From: Puccinellia tenuiflora | Lineage: Eukaryota > Streptophyta > Magnoliopsida > Poales > Poaceae | Length of the DNA: 64,000 nt | NCBI GenBank assembly: GCA_012064385.1 | Contig: QRDG01000525.1 | Location: forward strand, 605,019-669,018 | Reading direction: 5' to 3' | Shown: positions 33,698 to 45,275 of the stretch, one piece after another | Layout: the number at the start of each line of letters is the position of its first letter | How positions within the stretch are numbered: the first letter of the stretch is position 1 | Translations under genes and position numbers: made by a program | Notes under the pieces: generated by a model | The model's input: only the letters and a program-made list of their open reading frames with translations | Database searches by the model: none | Told to the model about the DNA's origin: nothing

Positions 33698-34609
33698 ACG
33701 CTACTTATCACTAGCAACTGGTAAATTTGTAACAACGGAAGGAGAAAGGATCACTTGGTTTCTGTGGACCGAAGAGGTATCGGGTGACCTCAATGAATCC
33801 AGTATTCACATGGCAGAATGCCGGTAGAGCCAAGCAGTTTATTTATTCCAATGATTTATCGCTTTCATTTCATCATTGCTGATTTTTGCATGACAGCACG
33901 GAGAGTTGCACGCTTATCTCTATGCTAATTATTACTTTTCGTTCTTTGTGTGTTATGCCAAACTAATGAGACATGTCATTGCAACTACATCTGCTGTTGT
34001 GTAACTCTGGATCCTTAAACAAATTTGGATTATCCAACATTTTGGGTCATCTGTGGCTCTAATTTTCTTGGATTGTTTTGAAGTACTGCGCTGGTAAATT
34101 TTTAGTTGATGCTTTGTTGCTGGTTTCAAATTAAGCTTTTATCATGCGTCACATGTTCGTAAAGTGCAGCTCAGTATCATTTGAAGGAGGGTACAGTACT
34201 GTGTTGTGGACTTGTGGTAACTCTTTTGGTCTGCTAAGTTACTACTAGTACTGTATCTCTCTAATTTCCCTGTTTCTGCAAAATGGGTTTGTTTTTGTCG
34301 AGCTCGGTCATGACACAATGCGATAGCAAAAAAGGAAATTAGTTCTTGTACAATATAACGATCACATATATAGACACACCAAGAACTCAAGAAATGAGCC
34401 GTTTTCGATCCAAGAAACAAGCATGAAAGGGAGAAGATCCGTGCACGGACTCCGCGTGATGACTTGTGCGTGCATTGCGGCAAAGATTAATATTAGTCAC
34501 GTATATACGATATACGTTTATATGGAGGCGGTGTAGTTACGGACGTCAAATGGTATAGCAAGCATGCGATGGCAGTGCGAGAAGGAGTGATCTTGAGTGC
34601 GGTGATTTA
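33698..34609. other. Non-coding DNA, no gene seen
   Basis: Ordinary AT-rich sequence. Short frames on both strands lack motifs. An ACTGTACTG-like word seen in the 50-bp repeat recurs near 34193-34202 and 34247-34253, but no larger structure was found. Confidence 0.5.
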
Positions 34610-35002
34610 GAACCCGGGCTCCAGGGAGCCCGGTATTTTGAAAAAATTGAAAAGCACATTTTTATGTTTCAAAAAAATGTGAAAAAAATCGTAGGCGTAG
34701 AACATGACTATGTCTACCGCTGTGTAAATTTTCAACCCGAAATATTTTGTATTTTGTCCTGTGTAAAAATGACAAATTTCTGGATCTGAGGTGTGAACAG
34801 TGCGCAGTTCAAATTTTCCCAGATTTGTCTTTTTTGTGTAGGGCGGAGAACAAAATATGTCGGGTTGAAAATTTGCACACTCATGCAATATGTCATTGTC
34901 AACATGTAGCAAAAAATTCAGAATTTTTTGAAGACAAAAAATGTCGATTTTTTGTTTTCAAAATACCGGGCTCCCTGGAGCCCGGGTTCCAAATGGACTT
35001 TC
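34610..35002. mobile_element. Foldback MITE, Mutator-like
   Basis: Inverted ends GAACCCGGGCTCCAGGGAGC plus CCGGTATTTTGAAAA face each other 310 bp apart; the GGGCTCC.AGGGAGCCC core is itself palindromic. On the right the end extends outward as TTCCAAATGGACTTTCC, a phrase found inverted at the left end of the related element at 45276. No clear 9-bp duplication was found, so the left end is probably shortened. The interior is non-coding and also carries TTTGTCTTTTT, shared with the sister. Confidence 0.75.
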
Positions 35003-35681
35003 CGTGATCTTCCCTAATTTACGAGGCTTCTCGCAAGTGATATTGGAGACTGACTTTCTGGCGTTTTGTGACACTCTGGAAAACTCGCCACGATTCGAGA
35101 TCGATTGTGGCACCCATCTATACCTCTTATAAAGCAAAACCCCACTAAGTTCATTTATGATTTTTCTATCTCGACATGCAAGCTATCCACATCATCCATG
35201 CCATTAGCCAATCAATTGTCCATGTCATCCCCACTAATATTAATTAATATATACATGCAAACTCCACATCATCTTACATTTTTAATCATTTATTGTCCAT
35301 GTTAATATTTTTAATGCACATATATTTCATGTCGAATAAATTTAGTATGTCGACTATAACAAATTGAATTAGCATATTCCTTTAGACAATTTAATATATA
35401 TCATACTATTTTTATAGCCTTTTATTTACGTAATATTGTTTTTGAAGGGTCCCCGCTGCAACGCGCGGGGAATATTTCTAGTTCTCTTAGACATTGGAGA
35501 GCTTGTCTCAAAAATTTTGTTTACTGTTCAACATGTAATAAAAGCCGCCAACAATGTTGCCCACCTTTGTGCAAAGCATGCAAGCGCACTGATGGTTTTT
35601 GATTGCTGGATGGACTCGTACCCTAGCTTCTTGGTCACTACTATGTTGTCAGATAGGGCCTCGAGCGTTCCAGTTGAATAA
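35003..35681 (+). pseudogene. LINE-type RNase H domain remnant, split by a Helitron
   Basis: The left part (35003-35116) codes SQVILETDFLAFCDTL, the RNase H segment around a catalytic Asp. The right part (35481-35681) codes LLDIGELVSKI...VIKAANNVAHLCAKHAS and a final W.DSYPSFLV, the usual end of the RNase H found in plant LINE-type elements and related host sequences. If 35117-35481 is removed, the codons around the joint read IVAPILLDIGE, as expected for the family. One extra base near 35087 shifts the frame farther left. Stop at 35679-35681. Not functional. Confidence 0.75.
35117..35481 (+). mobile_element. Small non-autonomous Helitron
   Basis: The element is 365 bp, from TCTATACC to CTAG, lying between A (35116) and T (35482) as Helitrons do. 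The hairpin CCCCGCTGCAACGCGCGGGG (35451-35470) sits 11 bp before the 3' end. No helicase coding is present. It interrupts an RNase H frame, and the joined flanks restore the expected protein phrase, which confirms both ends. Confidence 0.92.
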
Positions 35682-37034
35682 AAGCTCTCCTTCTCCCTGC
35701 AAAAAAGTTTGACTTTTATTATTATTACTGTATTAGTTAATCACTCTTCCCACTCTATAATTTAATACTAGAAGTCACCACATGATCACATAATTTGCAA
35801 TTTAGTACTAATCGACAACGTTCATTATACACTATCTCGGCCGATAAGATTGAGCGAGTGACAGTACCTGTCTCTCTTGTCTCAACATAGCCAGAAGAAA
35901 AATATGGAGTGGTGTTTTGAGCTTGGTTCTAGTTGTTCTCGTGTGTGAGTGGTTTGGCCCTATGGTGTTAGTGTTTAATGTATTGTTTTCTTTTAGTTTT
36001 CTACAACACATATCTTTTAATCGTCGACGTTTTCGATCTTTAAGGGTATGAACACCGTTTCCCTCCGTTACTTACAATTCATAGATAGATCTTGGCATTC
36101 GGTGTTCTATCGGTACGAAATTTTTTGTTTTCTGCTACGAACCCCTTTCAGAGCCATGGATGGAGCCAGCTGGTAGCGGAGGTGTCTTTTGGACAAAAAA
36201 TAATTACTATTTCCTGGCTCAGAATGACGGCCCACTCGTTCGATAAGAACATTGACCTCATTTAAACGATTTCCAATTATGAACATTTATATTTTTTGAA
36301 TGATTTTTCAATAACAATATTTTCCTCATTTCAACAATTTTTAAATATGAACATTTATGTTATTTTAAAGATTTTTCAAAAAACTATTTATATTATTTAA
36401 ATAATTTTTAAATATAATTTTTATGTTATATGAACAATTTTTCAATAAAATCATTTAAATTATTTGAACAAAAAACTCAAATTTATATTACTTGAATAAA
36501 TAAGGAAAGTACAAACATAAAATAAAACAAAATTTTAAAATAAAATATAAAATTAAGTAAGAAAATAGAAAACAGAAAAGAAAAAACAAAAAGAAAAACG
36601 AAAACAAGAAGAAGCGACCAAAGGAATCTATTAAAAACAATTGGGCCAGGCCCATAAGGACGAGGTGGGGTACGGGGGGTTTGCAGCCTCCCGATATGCG
36701 GGAAATAGGATCCGCGATCTCGCTTCAGCGAGTCGAACGACTGACTCGCTCAGACGATCCTGCCAGTAGCCCGCAACACTCCTCCAAATGGGACGACCCA
36801 TATGTGGGCTATCCGCTTGTTTTTTCTTTTCTGTTTATTTTATTTATATTACATTATTTTATTTATTCCGTCTTCTTTTAATATAAATCATTTTCAAATA
36901 TGATCTTTTAAGAAATATGTACCAATTTGAAATATGAACATTCTTCATATAAAAAAAATTTAATTTGAACATTTTAAAAATCTTAACAGTTTAAAAATAT
37001 AAAAATAAAGGAAAAAGGAAAAATTGGATTAACC
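35682..37034. other. AT-rich non-coding DNA
   Basis: From 36250 to 36480 a loose 30-35 bp word around GAACATTTATnTTnTTT..nGATTTTTCAA recurs. At 36640-36790 a GC-rich island has GGGCCAGGCCCA and GACTCGCT words, followed by more AT-rich sequence. It resembles the body of a non-autonomous DNA transposon, but no terminal pair was identified. Confidence 0.45.
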
Positions 37035-37290
37035 GAAAATAGTAGTAAACCAAAAATATCAGTGAACCAAAATAATAGTAAACCAAAATGTCAGTGAATC
37101 AAAAATAATAATGAACCAAAAATACCGGTGAACCGAAATAATAGTGAACGAAAATTCGGGTGAACCAAACATAATAGTGAACCAAAAATGCTAGTGAACC
37201 GAAAATAATAGTGAACCGTAAAGGTATCAAAATTCGGGTGACCTGAAAATAATAGTGAACCAAAAATACAAGTGAACCAGAAAATACCTA
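37035..37290. repeat. Degenerate short-unit repeat (AGTGAACCAAAAAT)
   Basis: About fifteen imperfect copies of AGTGAACC(A/G)AAAAT, with variable spacers such as AATA and TTCGGG, follow each other over 255 bp. The open minus-strand frame across it (37091-37321) follows from the repeat and is not a gene. Confidence 0.8.
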
Positions 37291-37680
37291 TAAATAACAG
37301 TTCATATTTAAAATGGTTCATTTTGAAAATAGTTCAAAATTTAACATATGCATATTCAAAAAATGTTTATTTCGATAATCGATTCAGATTTTGAAAATTG
37401 TTCATTAAAAAAAAGTTCATATTTGAAAAATATTCATTTTTGTTAAAGTATGAAAAAGAAAATAGAAACAAAAAAGAAAAAACTGAAAATAAAAATAAAA
37501 ATGAGAAGAAGAAACAACGAAAATGAAACGAAATAGCCCAATATGGGCCGGCCCATGCGGGTATCTACCCTCAGGCGAGTCCTTGTTACGACTTGACACA
37601 CGCGAGAATAAGTGTTTGTGCCTGAAATCGGAACACAAAATAGCCTTGGGGCTCCCATTTCACGCGTTTAGCAGGAGGAA
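37291..37680. other. AT-rich non-coding DNA
   Basis: Simple A-rich sequence ending with a GGGCCGGCCCA palindrome near 37544. That palindrome echoes the GGGCCAGGCCCA at 36642, so the two may be related parts of one DNA element. Confidence 0.4.
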
Positions 37681-38380
37681 CCGGGGGCCCCTATGCTCCG
37701 CGGTGCGCGGAACTAGCAAACCTCCGCGCACCCCCTCCTTCTTCCTCCCGCATCTTCTTCCTCCTCCCGTCGATCCCCCGCCTCCGCCGCCGGTCGTAAC
37801 CGCCTGCTCCCGCTCCCCGTGCTCGGCGCCGCTACCGCGCCGCCTCCACGCCCCGCCCTGCTCGAGCCGCCGCTGCCTGGCCGACAATTCCTCTAACCCC
37901 CCCACCCCCACCCCAAACCCTAACCCTAGCTCCGGATGCCGGCAAGCTCCAGCACCCTAACCCTAACTCCGGCGAGCACCCGAACCCACCCCCACCCCCC
38001 AAGTTAAGTTACGGCCTCACCTCCACCGGCGATGCCGCGGCCAGCCGCGTCGTCCCCCTCTCCGGTGAGGTCCAGGCCTCGCCTGGCCGGCGACGTCGCG
38101 GCCATCCGCGCCGTCCCCGTCAGCGGCGAGTATGGACGCATCATCTTCTTCGCTCCCGGCCAGCTTCTTCTTCCTCCGTCTCGTCGTGGTGGGCTGGCCC
38201 ACCAGGACTTCAAAGGGTAACTAGGGTATGTGCGGAGCTTTGCTAGCTCCGCGTTGCGCAGGTATAGGGTTCGCCAGAGGAACCACCGCGCGGCACACAC
38301 GCCCCCCATCGTGGGCTGCGTCTCTCCGGTCGTCTTTCTCCTCTCACTGTTTCACGACTAGGTCGGTGCATAAGCTATGA
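37681..38380 (+). other. GC-rich leader and possible truncated first exon
   Basis: A CT-rich, GC-rich stretch with AAACCCTAACCCTAG and a second CCCTAACCCTAA (37915-37968) resembles plant 5' leaders with telo-box motifs. An ATG at 38032 opens a 62-codon frame (MPRPAASSPSPVRSRPRL..., ending HQDFKG) with no known domain. It may be the start of a gene whose remainder is lost, or captured DNA. CT-rich DNA often gives open frames by chance. Confidence 0.3.
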
Positions 38381-39023
38381 GGGGCCGCGTAACGTCGATT
38401 TGCTGGATGGTAGTTGTACGCGGTTCTACCACCTATCAAAGAAGTAGGGTCCCAAGCACCGATTGGCGGATCTCCAAAAAGAAAGTACACATTGACTTTG
38501 CTCTAAAAAAAACAAAGGTAACAATCGAGAGATTAGAGATGACTTGTGGCATTGTGGGTTTTTTCTCGTGTATTCTCTGTTTTTCCCTTTTCAGTTTTTG
38601 TTTCTCTTTCTATACTTTTTGTGCACTTTTCTTTACCATTTTATTATCCCATCTTCCCCTAATGATTACCCCCCCCCCCCCCCCCCCCCCCCCCCCACAA
38701 ACAAACACACACACGTATTACTGTTTGGACGCACCACCCCGTGAGGTTTAAAACGGCACACTTAACCCCCCTAAACTTTGCAAAACCAGGAAAATGACCC
38801 CCTAGCCGAGGAAAACCTATTTTTTTATATACGAGAGCGTTTTTTTGTTGTGTATTACTTTTGTTAAAGTGATTTTTAGTATAATTGTATTCTTTAACTA
38901 ATGGTAAACATACATATTTTAAACGAACTAACGACACACAATGGCTCAACTTGCAAACGTGCGTGAAAGAAACCTGAAAGAAAACAGCTACAGATGAAGA
39001 AAATCAGTTTCCGAAAAGAATTA
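38381..39023. other. Non-coding DNA with a long C run
   Basis: No gene recognised. It contains the 28-base C run listed separately and a T-rich stretch just before it. Confidence 0.5.
38669..38696 (+). repeat. Homopolymer of 28 C
   Basis: An uninterrupted run of C from 38669 to 38696, followed by an ACA-rich stretch. Length in such runs is often unreliable in assemblies. Confidence 0.95.
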
Positions 39024-39295
39024 GGCCTAGTTTGGGAGCTCAGTTTTCTTAAACTCAAAAATGAAGTAATTGAGTGCCAGGCGGATGGATACTTCAGTTT
39101 CGTGCTTTAGGAAAAAAGAGGTCAAGACCAAAGTTTCTGAAACGACAAAAAATGAAGTATTGGGGGAAATACTTCAGTTTTAAAACCACATCTTTCATTG
39201 CATCCAAACACCTCAAAGTATTTAATACTTCAGTTTTTTTAGAAACCATAATATTCTCCTAATACTTCAAAAATACTTTGATGCCAAACGGGCCC
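39024..39295. mobile_element. Tourist-like MITE (PIF/Harbinger)
   Basis: The element is 272 bp with imperfect ends GGCCTAGTTTGGGA and TGCCAAACGGGCCC, flanked by TTA at 39021-39023 and 39296-39298. The interior has many ATACTTCA(G/A)TTTT words in both orientations. It lies about 500 bp before the first PPR pseudogene. Confidence 0.85.
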
Positions 39296-39298
39296 TTA

Positions 39299-39792
39299 GC
39301 AGCCTCCCCGTTCTAGATGGGCCGAAAGCCTTTCCTCTTCTCTCTCACTGCCGCAGCAATAGCCCCAAATCGAACCTAGCTTCCCCAAATTGCATCAAAC
39401 TGGTCGCCGGCCGCCGACGAGGGTCGAATCGGGGAATTGTTCATCCCTTTCCCGTGGGCGGGAGGCAGCGACCGTCGACCGCGTCCTGGTCGGGGAAAAG
39501 AGAGCAGCCACCGCCCTCACACGCAAGCACAACTGCAGCCCGAAGGTAATTCCGATTTTCTATTACAGAGCGTAGAGTGTAGTATGATTGTGTACAGAGC
39601 ATAGAGTGTGGATATTTGCACCGTTATTCATAATTTCCCTCTTGTTTTCTGTGATTGCAGAATCGTTAAAAACATGAAGATAAACAAGAAGCGAAATCAA
39701 AGAGAATTGGTTGCTGCCCAAGAGAAAGCTGCGGCACACCCTCTGAAAGGTTTCTAGCTCCGACACTGCACGGAGCCGCAGGGCGGGTAACC
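39299..39792 (+). other. Leader-like region before the first PPR copy
   Basis: A GC-rich stretch (39380-39545) is followed by a donor-like GAAGGTAATT at 39545 and a TGATTGCAG acceptor-like site near 39660. A short frame then starts at 39673 (MKINKKRNQRELVAAQEK) and stops at 39759. It is not related to the 5' flanks of the other PPR copies, so this copy was joined to different upstream DNA. Whether it is a working promoter is unknown. Confidence 0.35.
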
Positions 39793-42024
39793 ATGCCAAT
39801 GTCGCCACTCCGCCTCCGCCTCCACACCCGCCACACCTCCTCCGCCTCCACCTCGCCACCCACGCGCCGCTGGGATCTCTGCGCCGCTTTCACCGCCTCC
39901 ACGGAGCTCGCGCGATATGGCAAGCTCACCACGCAGGATGCACACCACCTGCTCGACGAATTGCAGCAGCGGGGCACAATGGTGGACATTCGCCCCCTCA
40001 ACACCTTCTAGCCGCCCTCGCCCGCGCGCGGCATCTGCGGCCTGCAGCGATGGCCCAGCCCTCGCGGTCGCCCTCTTCAGCCGCATGTGTCAGGGCCACG
40101 CGGCGCAGCCCACGGTCTTCACCATTGGCATCCTCATGGACAGCTGCTGCCGTGCGCGCCGCTCGGAACCTGGTGCTCGCCTTCTTTGGCCATCTCCTCA
40201 AGACCGGCATGGAGGCGAACCAAGTCGTCTTCGGCACCCTCCTCAAGGGACTCTGCCACGCAAAGAGGACAAATGAGGCCCTGGATGTGCTGCTTCACAG
40301 GATGCCCGAACTGGGCTGCTCCCCCAATGTGGTGGGGTATAGCACGGTCATTGACGGCTTCTTTAAGGAAGGCCAAGTAGGGAAGGCATGCAATCTATTC
40401 CATGAAATGGCGCAGCAGGGCATTGTGCCCAATGTGTGGACATATAACTTGGTTATTGATGCGCTGTGCAAGGCCAAAGCAATGGACAAGGCTGAGGTGG
40501 TCATTCGACAGATGGTTGATAATGGTGTTGAACCTAATATTGTGACATATAATACCCTCATCCATGGATATTCCTCTTCGGCCCACTGGAAGGAGGCGCT
40601 TAGGGTGTTCAAAGACATGACAAGTCGTAGTGTTACACCAGATGTGTATACTTACAACTTGCTGATGACCTCCCTTTGCAAGCATGGAAGAAGCAAAGAA
40701 GCTGCAGAATTTTTTGATTCCATGGCTATGAAGGGACTGAAACCTGATATCATATCATACACTATTCTGCTTCACGGGTATGCCACTGAAGGATGCTTAG
40801 TTGAGATGAATAATCTCTTTAATTCAATGGAAAGAGATGGTATTCTACCTGACTCTTATGTTTTCAACATACTGATTAATGCGTACGCTAAATATAGCAT
40901 GATGGATGAGGCTATTCTTGTATTCGACAAAATGTGGAAACAAGGAGTGCGTCCAAATGCAGTCACCTATTTAATCTTAATTCATGCATTTTGCAAACTG
41001 GGTAGGTTGGACAATGCTTTGGACAAGTTTAATCAGATGATTGCTATGGGAGTACAATCAGACACGTTTGTTTATAATTCGCTAATTCAGGGTTTCTGTA
41101 CACATGGCGATTTGGTGAAAGCGAAGGAATTGATTACTGATATGAGGAATAAGTTATGCGTCCTCCTGATGTTGTGTTCTTCAATTCAATAATGCACAAC
41201 CTATGCACCGAAGGAAGGGTAATGGAAGCACAAGATATTCTTGACTTGATGGCACACACAGGTGAGAAGCCTAATGTTGTCACATTTAGTTCACTCGTCG
41301 ATGGATATTGCCTAGACTGGCAAGATGGAGGAGTGCGAGGAAAATATTTGATGCTATAGTGTCATATAATTTAGAACCTTGTAGTATTACATATGGTATA
41401 CTTATTAATGGATATTGCAAGAACAGAAGGATTGATGACGGGCTGATTCTATACGAGGAAATGTTGCAAAGGGGCATAAACCTACAACTTTTAACTATAC
41501 GTTATAGTGGATGGGTTATTTCTGGCTGGACAGATTGCTGATGCAATGGAAAAGTTTCAGGAGATTGTTGAATCTGGAGTAAGTGTGGGCATTGATACAT
41601 ACTCTATTGTTCTTGGAGGACTTTGTAAAAATAATGGTTGTAGTGAAGCAATCACGTGTTCCAGAAGTTACGAACATGAATGTGAAATTCGATATTATAA
41701 TTGTCAGTATCATGATTGGTGCATTCTTTAGGGTTCAGAGAAACCAAGAAGCTAAGGATTGTTTGCTGCAATACCAGCCAATGGGTTCGTAGCTGATGTT
41801 GTTACCTACAGTCTAATGATCAAAAATCTTATCAAGGAAGGGTCAGCGGAAGAAGCTGACAATCTTTTTTCAGCAATGGAGAAGAGTAGATGTGCTGCCG
41901 ACTCTTGGTTGCTAAAACTGTTTCGCTGCTGATCGCTCTTTTTTCAAAGAAAGGGATATATAGAGAAACATAAAATTGCTCCCGCAAAGTATCAGTTTTC
42001 TTGAAGGAGCCAACCGTTGAATGG
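39793..42024 (+). pseudogene. RFL-type PPR pseudogene, copy 1
   Basis: Clearly homologous to the intact gene at 47445 from MSPLRLR.. (39796) to the last codons. It is broken at many places: one base lost near 40005, shifts near 41145, 41320, 41495 and 41655, and a 97-bp deletion near 41916 between two GCTAAA words. The largest open piece (40050-41192) still holds about ten PPR motifs of 35 residues, such as VVGYSTVIDGFFKEGQV and IVTYNTLIHGYSSS. It has the single FFKEGQVGKACNLFHEM motif that is doubled in the intact gene. P-type PPRs bind organelle RNA. This copy cannot make the full protein, and any truncated product would lack the C-terminal motifs. Confidence 0.9.
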
Positions 42025-44129
42025 TTGTTACATGATATTGAATTTAACTCCTCAGAAGGTGATCTTTAGTTTTTGCATGCTATAGGGTTTCTTCTGCTTA
42101 TACAACAAATGCATTTTCTGTATGTAATAGAAACTCAATACTCGATTTCTTTCATTTTATTTACAGTTTGTGGCATTGAAATAAAGATAATGTGACTTAT
42201 CTATGGAAAACATAAGACAGAGAATTGTCTCAGGTTCTTTTCGGATTTTAGGTGAGGACAGCAGACCAAGCAGTCTAACTCACTGGTTGATTATTAAGAT
42301 AGTGGCTTCTGATGGGGATTATAGAGGGTATAGATGTTAGGTTGAAGAGCTATATGGGGAAAAGAGCTCATAGGCACTTGAGGACAAGAAGGCATTGCTA
42401 AGGGAAAAAAGCTCATGGACACTAAACTGTAACTATGCAGTTGCGGAAGTAACAGAAAACCATGAACCATCGGATATAAAAAGCTTTTTAAACCAGCTTG
42501 CATGGTCCAGAACAAAAGAAAAGAATAGCCACCCTCCACAAGGTAGCACGGCTGGATCGACAATCACCTTGCACTTTAAAGGCCTTGAAGTTTTTTCGCA
42601 TTCGAATCAATTCTGTCTTTGGTTTCCCAGACAGAAAACTATTTATTTTTGAATTGTTTAGTCATTTATCTTTCAGTGTTTCTACTTCAGAAATCTATAA
42701 AATGTATTGACCGCTAGGTTCTTTTCCCCTGTAGGCCTCTGTTTTTCAGCCAACCTAATCATGCAGTTTGGTAATACATCATTTATTTTGTTGGGTCGAG
42801 GATGAATTCAGAGGATTGCAGAAAAGAGTGCTACCTGCAAAACTAAGCTTTATTTACTTCATGATTTGGAGTGGTATTCTGACGAAGCGGCCTCTGACAT
42901 AGTGACATGGTACTAAGCTGATGAGAATGTTACAGTACCATAGTTCCTGCAGTTGTGAAGGAAAGATCTATTTATCATAACGTGAAAGCTTTCATAAGGT
43001 TCGGTGCATCGAGAGCATTTTACCACTCCTCACTTGCAGTTTTGAGTTAGGTTTCATGCATTATAACTTGGAAATGCTTATAATGGGCATAAATGCAACT
43101 GCCCACATATTTTTTCTAGAGTTTACAGTCATCTGTTGGAAAACCTTGTGGGGATTCTGACTGTCTTTGCTTCACTGCTGCAGATAAATGATATTGTCAA
43201 ATATTGGTAAAGCTGCATCGATTTTCCTTACCTCTGTTTTGGGTATTTCTGAGTGGTTGATACATATTAAACTGCTATGGGCAAATCATGGCACCAGTGG
43301 ACTGCCTTCAGCTGCTTAGGTTTTCAATCCGCCTGACAAGGACATCATGAAGAAACCACCATTGGAATCTTCATGGGCATTGAGCTCACTGAAGATGGCC
43401 ATGCCATTTCAGTTACTCGCAGCTCTTAAACTGGGCCAGTGCTCACAGCTCATTGAACAACTTCAGGGTTCCGCCCTTCACAGCCGGAGTTAGAACTTTC
43501 ACCTTTAGCAACCCCTTCTTGGCGCGGGCGTCATAATGAAGGCAACGATGCTCAGGAGTCAGGACATGCCCAACGCCCTCTCTGAAGACACGAGCCTGCT
43601 CAGGAGTCAGGATGCCCACTAGCTGCTTCCAGAGATATGGGTATGGTCAACTACTCAACTCTGCACTCCCAGATCTTGGTGTTCAACATTTTGCCGGTCA
43701 GCTTGAACGACTGGCTACTAGTGCAGCCGGTCACATGCATGGTCAGCTTGAACAAGCTTTCTTTGCCGATCCTGCAGCAGTTCGTTGTAGACCGCTGGAA
43801 TCCAATTTACCTTTTCTTCTTCTTTTAATCAGAGTTCAAGCTCAACCTGTTCCTTTTTTTCCCCTTCTTCGTTCTTGTGTTTTTTTTTGTTACTCATTGA
43901 GCAGCGAATGTTTTCTTGGACATGAAGTTCTTCAAATAATGTCTGAAGAAGGGCCATTTTTCAGAACTAAATTGTTTTTCTGCAGCTGCGTGAGCTTGTT
44001 TGTCTTGGACCTGGACCATATTTGCTCTGACTAAGTTGTTTTCTGTAAAAAGCTTGGCAACGCTCGCGGACATGAATGATAAGGTCAGTTGACAAAGAGC
44101 AGGGTAGTACTAGTTTAGTAGAAGAAATC
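42025..44129 (+). repeat. 3' flank of PPR copy 1, shared among copies
   Basis: Matches the flanks after the other PPR copies at 49881, 53228 and 62945. A splice donor AGAAG|GT lies at 42059 and an acceptor-like TTTTAG at 42250-42251. A shared block with TTTTCAATCCGCCTGACAAG occurs near 43320 (also 51650 and 54480). Frames in it, such as 43612-44034, differ between copies and are not supported as genes. Confidence 0.7.
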
Positions 44130-44260
44130 ATGCATAGTGCATGGAACAACTTGTTGATGACATGAACAACCACGGAGTCTCCTTCCGTGACCTCGATTGC
44201 TGGGCCAGGGAGTTCGTCGTTCACCACGGTGACCACGATGACTCAGCTTGATCTGGCTCA
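44130..44260 (-). pseudogene. Laccase exon fragment, minus strand
   Basis: The minus strand codes VTVVN.ELPGPAIEVTEGDSV VVHVINK, matching exon 2 of the laccase at 15050-15201 (VTVVNGQLPGPAIEVTEGDS, then VVVHVINK). The start GAGCCAGATCAAGCT also matches. About 15 bp are missing after it, and the HWHG copper site and all other exons are absent. It sits between PPR copies 1 and 2 and lacks introns to either side, so it is a stray exon. Confidence 0.85.
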
Positions 44261-45275
44261 ACTATGTATTCGAGAAAATCATGTGAACAGACCTCACGTA
44301 AGGTATGTATGTTTCTAATTCTAAATAACATAACTAAAGGTATCTGCATATACTATTGTTCTGTATCATGGCAGAGACTGTCAAGAACGTGATCCAGATA
44401 AGAAAAAAATTCAGGTATTTTAATTCTTGGTAAACAATTGGAGCTGCAGTATTGAGATTATATTTTCTAAATAGCATCTTATATTTTTGTACTTTAGCCT
44501 TGCCGCAGATTGAATAGTCTTGGTGTATATTGAGTTTTTTTTATGGTATGGTGTATATTGAGTGTGCCAATTACTATTTTAATAGGCCTGTTTGGGAATT
44601 GGATGATATATATTAATTTCTTTTATCATGTTCTAATTTGGCATATAGACAATCAAATTAACCTATTCATTTATCATTCAAAAAAATTTTAAACCTATTC
44701 ATTTATCATTCGCAACTGTGTAAATAAATAAACAATCTACATAGCGAGACAAAATTTCTCACGGTCACGAGATAATTTTTCCTTAATTTTGTATGTAGTC
44801 CTCGGTGTTGGTGTCTGTGTGACTTAAAGGGTGTGGTGCGTGAAACGTTGGTATGCTTATTTGAGTTATCTATAGACTTGCTATATTCAGGTTTATTGAT
44901 CCTACTTTTACGACTCATTCTCAGTAAACATAAGCTTAGTGCGAAGAAGAGTCAAGTAGAACTGCCGCTTGAGGAGATGCACAAATGAAGGCAAGGTTGA
45001 TGCACGTTTCATTTAGCTTGAGCAAGGTTCTGTCCCAAATTATACGATATACGAATTCTTGAACTTACCTTCTTTCTTTCTCTGTCGTCCACTTACATTA
45101 TTTTTTCTATGCGATTCTGATGTATTGTGTAATTTATTTGTTTCTAAATGTTATTATCTGGTAATATATGAGACGGACACGAAGTTAGATAGCTGTATGG
45201 TGAGATCTTTAAAAGAAAATTAAATCACACGGTAGTGTTTACGCTAGCTAGATGCAGTGCTTCGGTTATAGGGTC
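44261..45275. other. Non-coding DNA, no gene seen
   Basis: AT-rich. A 23-bp word with CCTATTCATTTATCATTC is repeated at about 44662 and 44694. Nothing else recognised. Confidence 0.5.

Noticed and set aside
37091..37321. 76-codon minus-strand frame with repeated FTGIFGSLLF-like units
   Set aside because: It arises from the short AGTGAACCAAAAAT repeat read in reverse. No start context or conservation.
37915..37968. Possible interstitial telomere repeat
   Set aside because: Only two or three imperfect CCCTAA units in a CT-rich leader. This is better explained as a telo-box-like promoter motif or simple sequence.
42294..42563. Minus-strand frame of 89 codons after PPR copy 1, with a relative at 63694-63933
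   Set aside because: The shared frame reflects shared 3' flank DNA. It has indels between copies, is broken in the copy after 50650, and shows no domain.
43612..44034. Plus-strand frame of 140 codons after PPR copy 1
   Set aside because: The matching part of the flank at 51780-52200 is not open in the same way, so there is no coding constraint.
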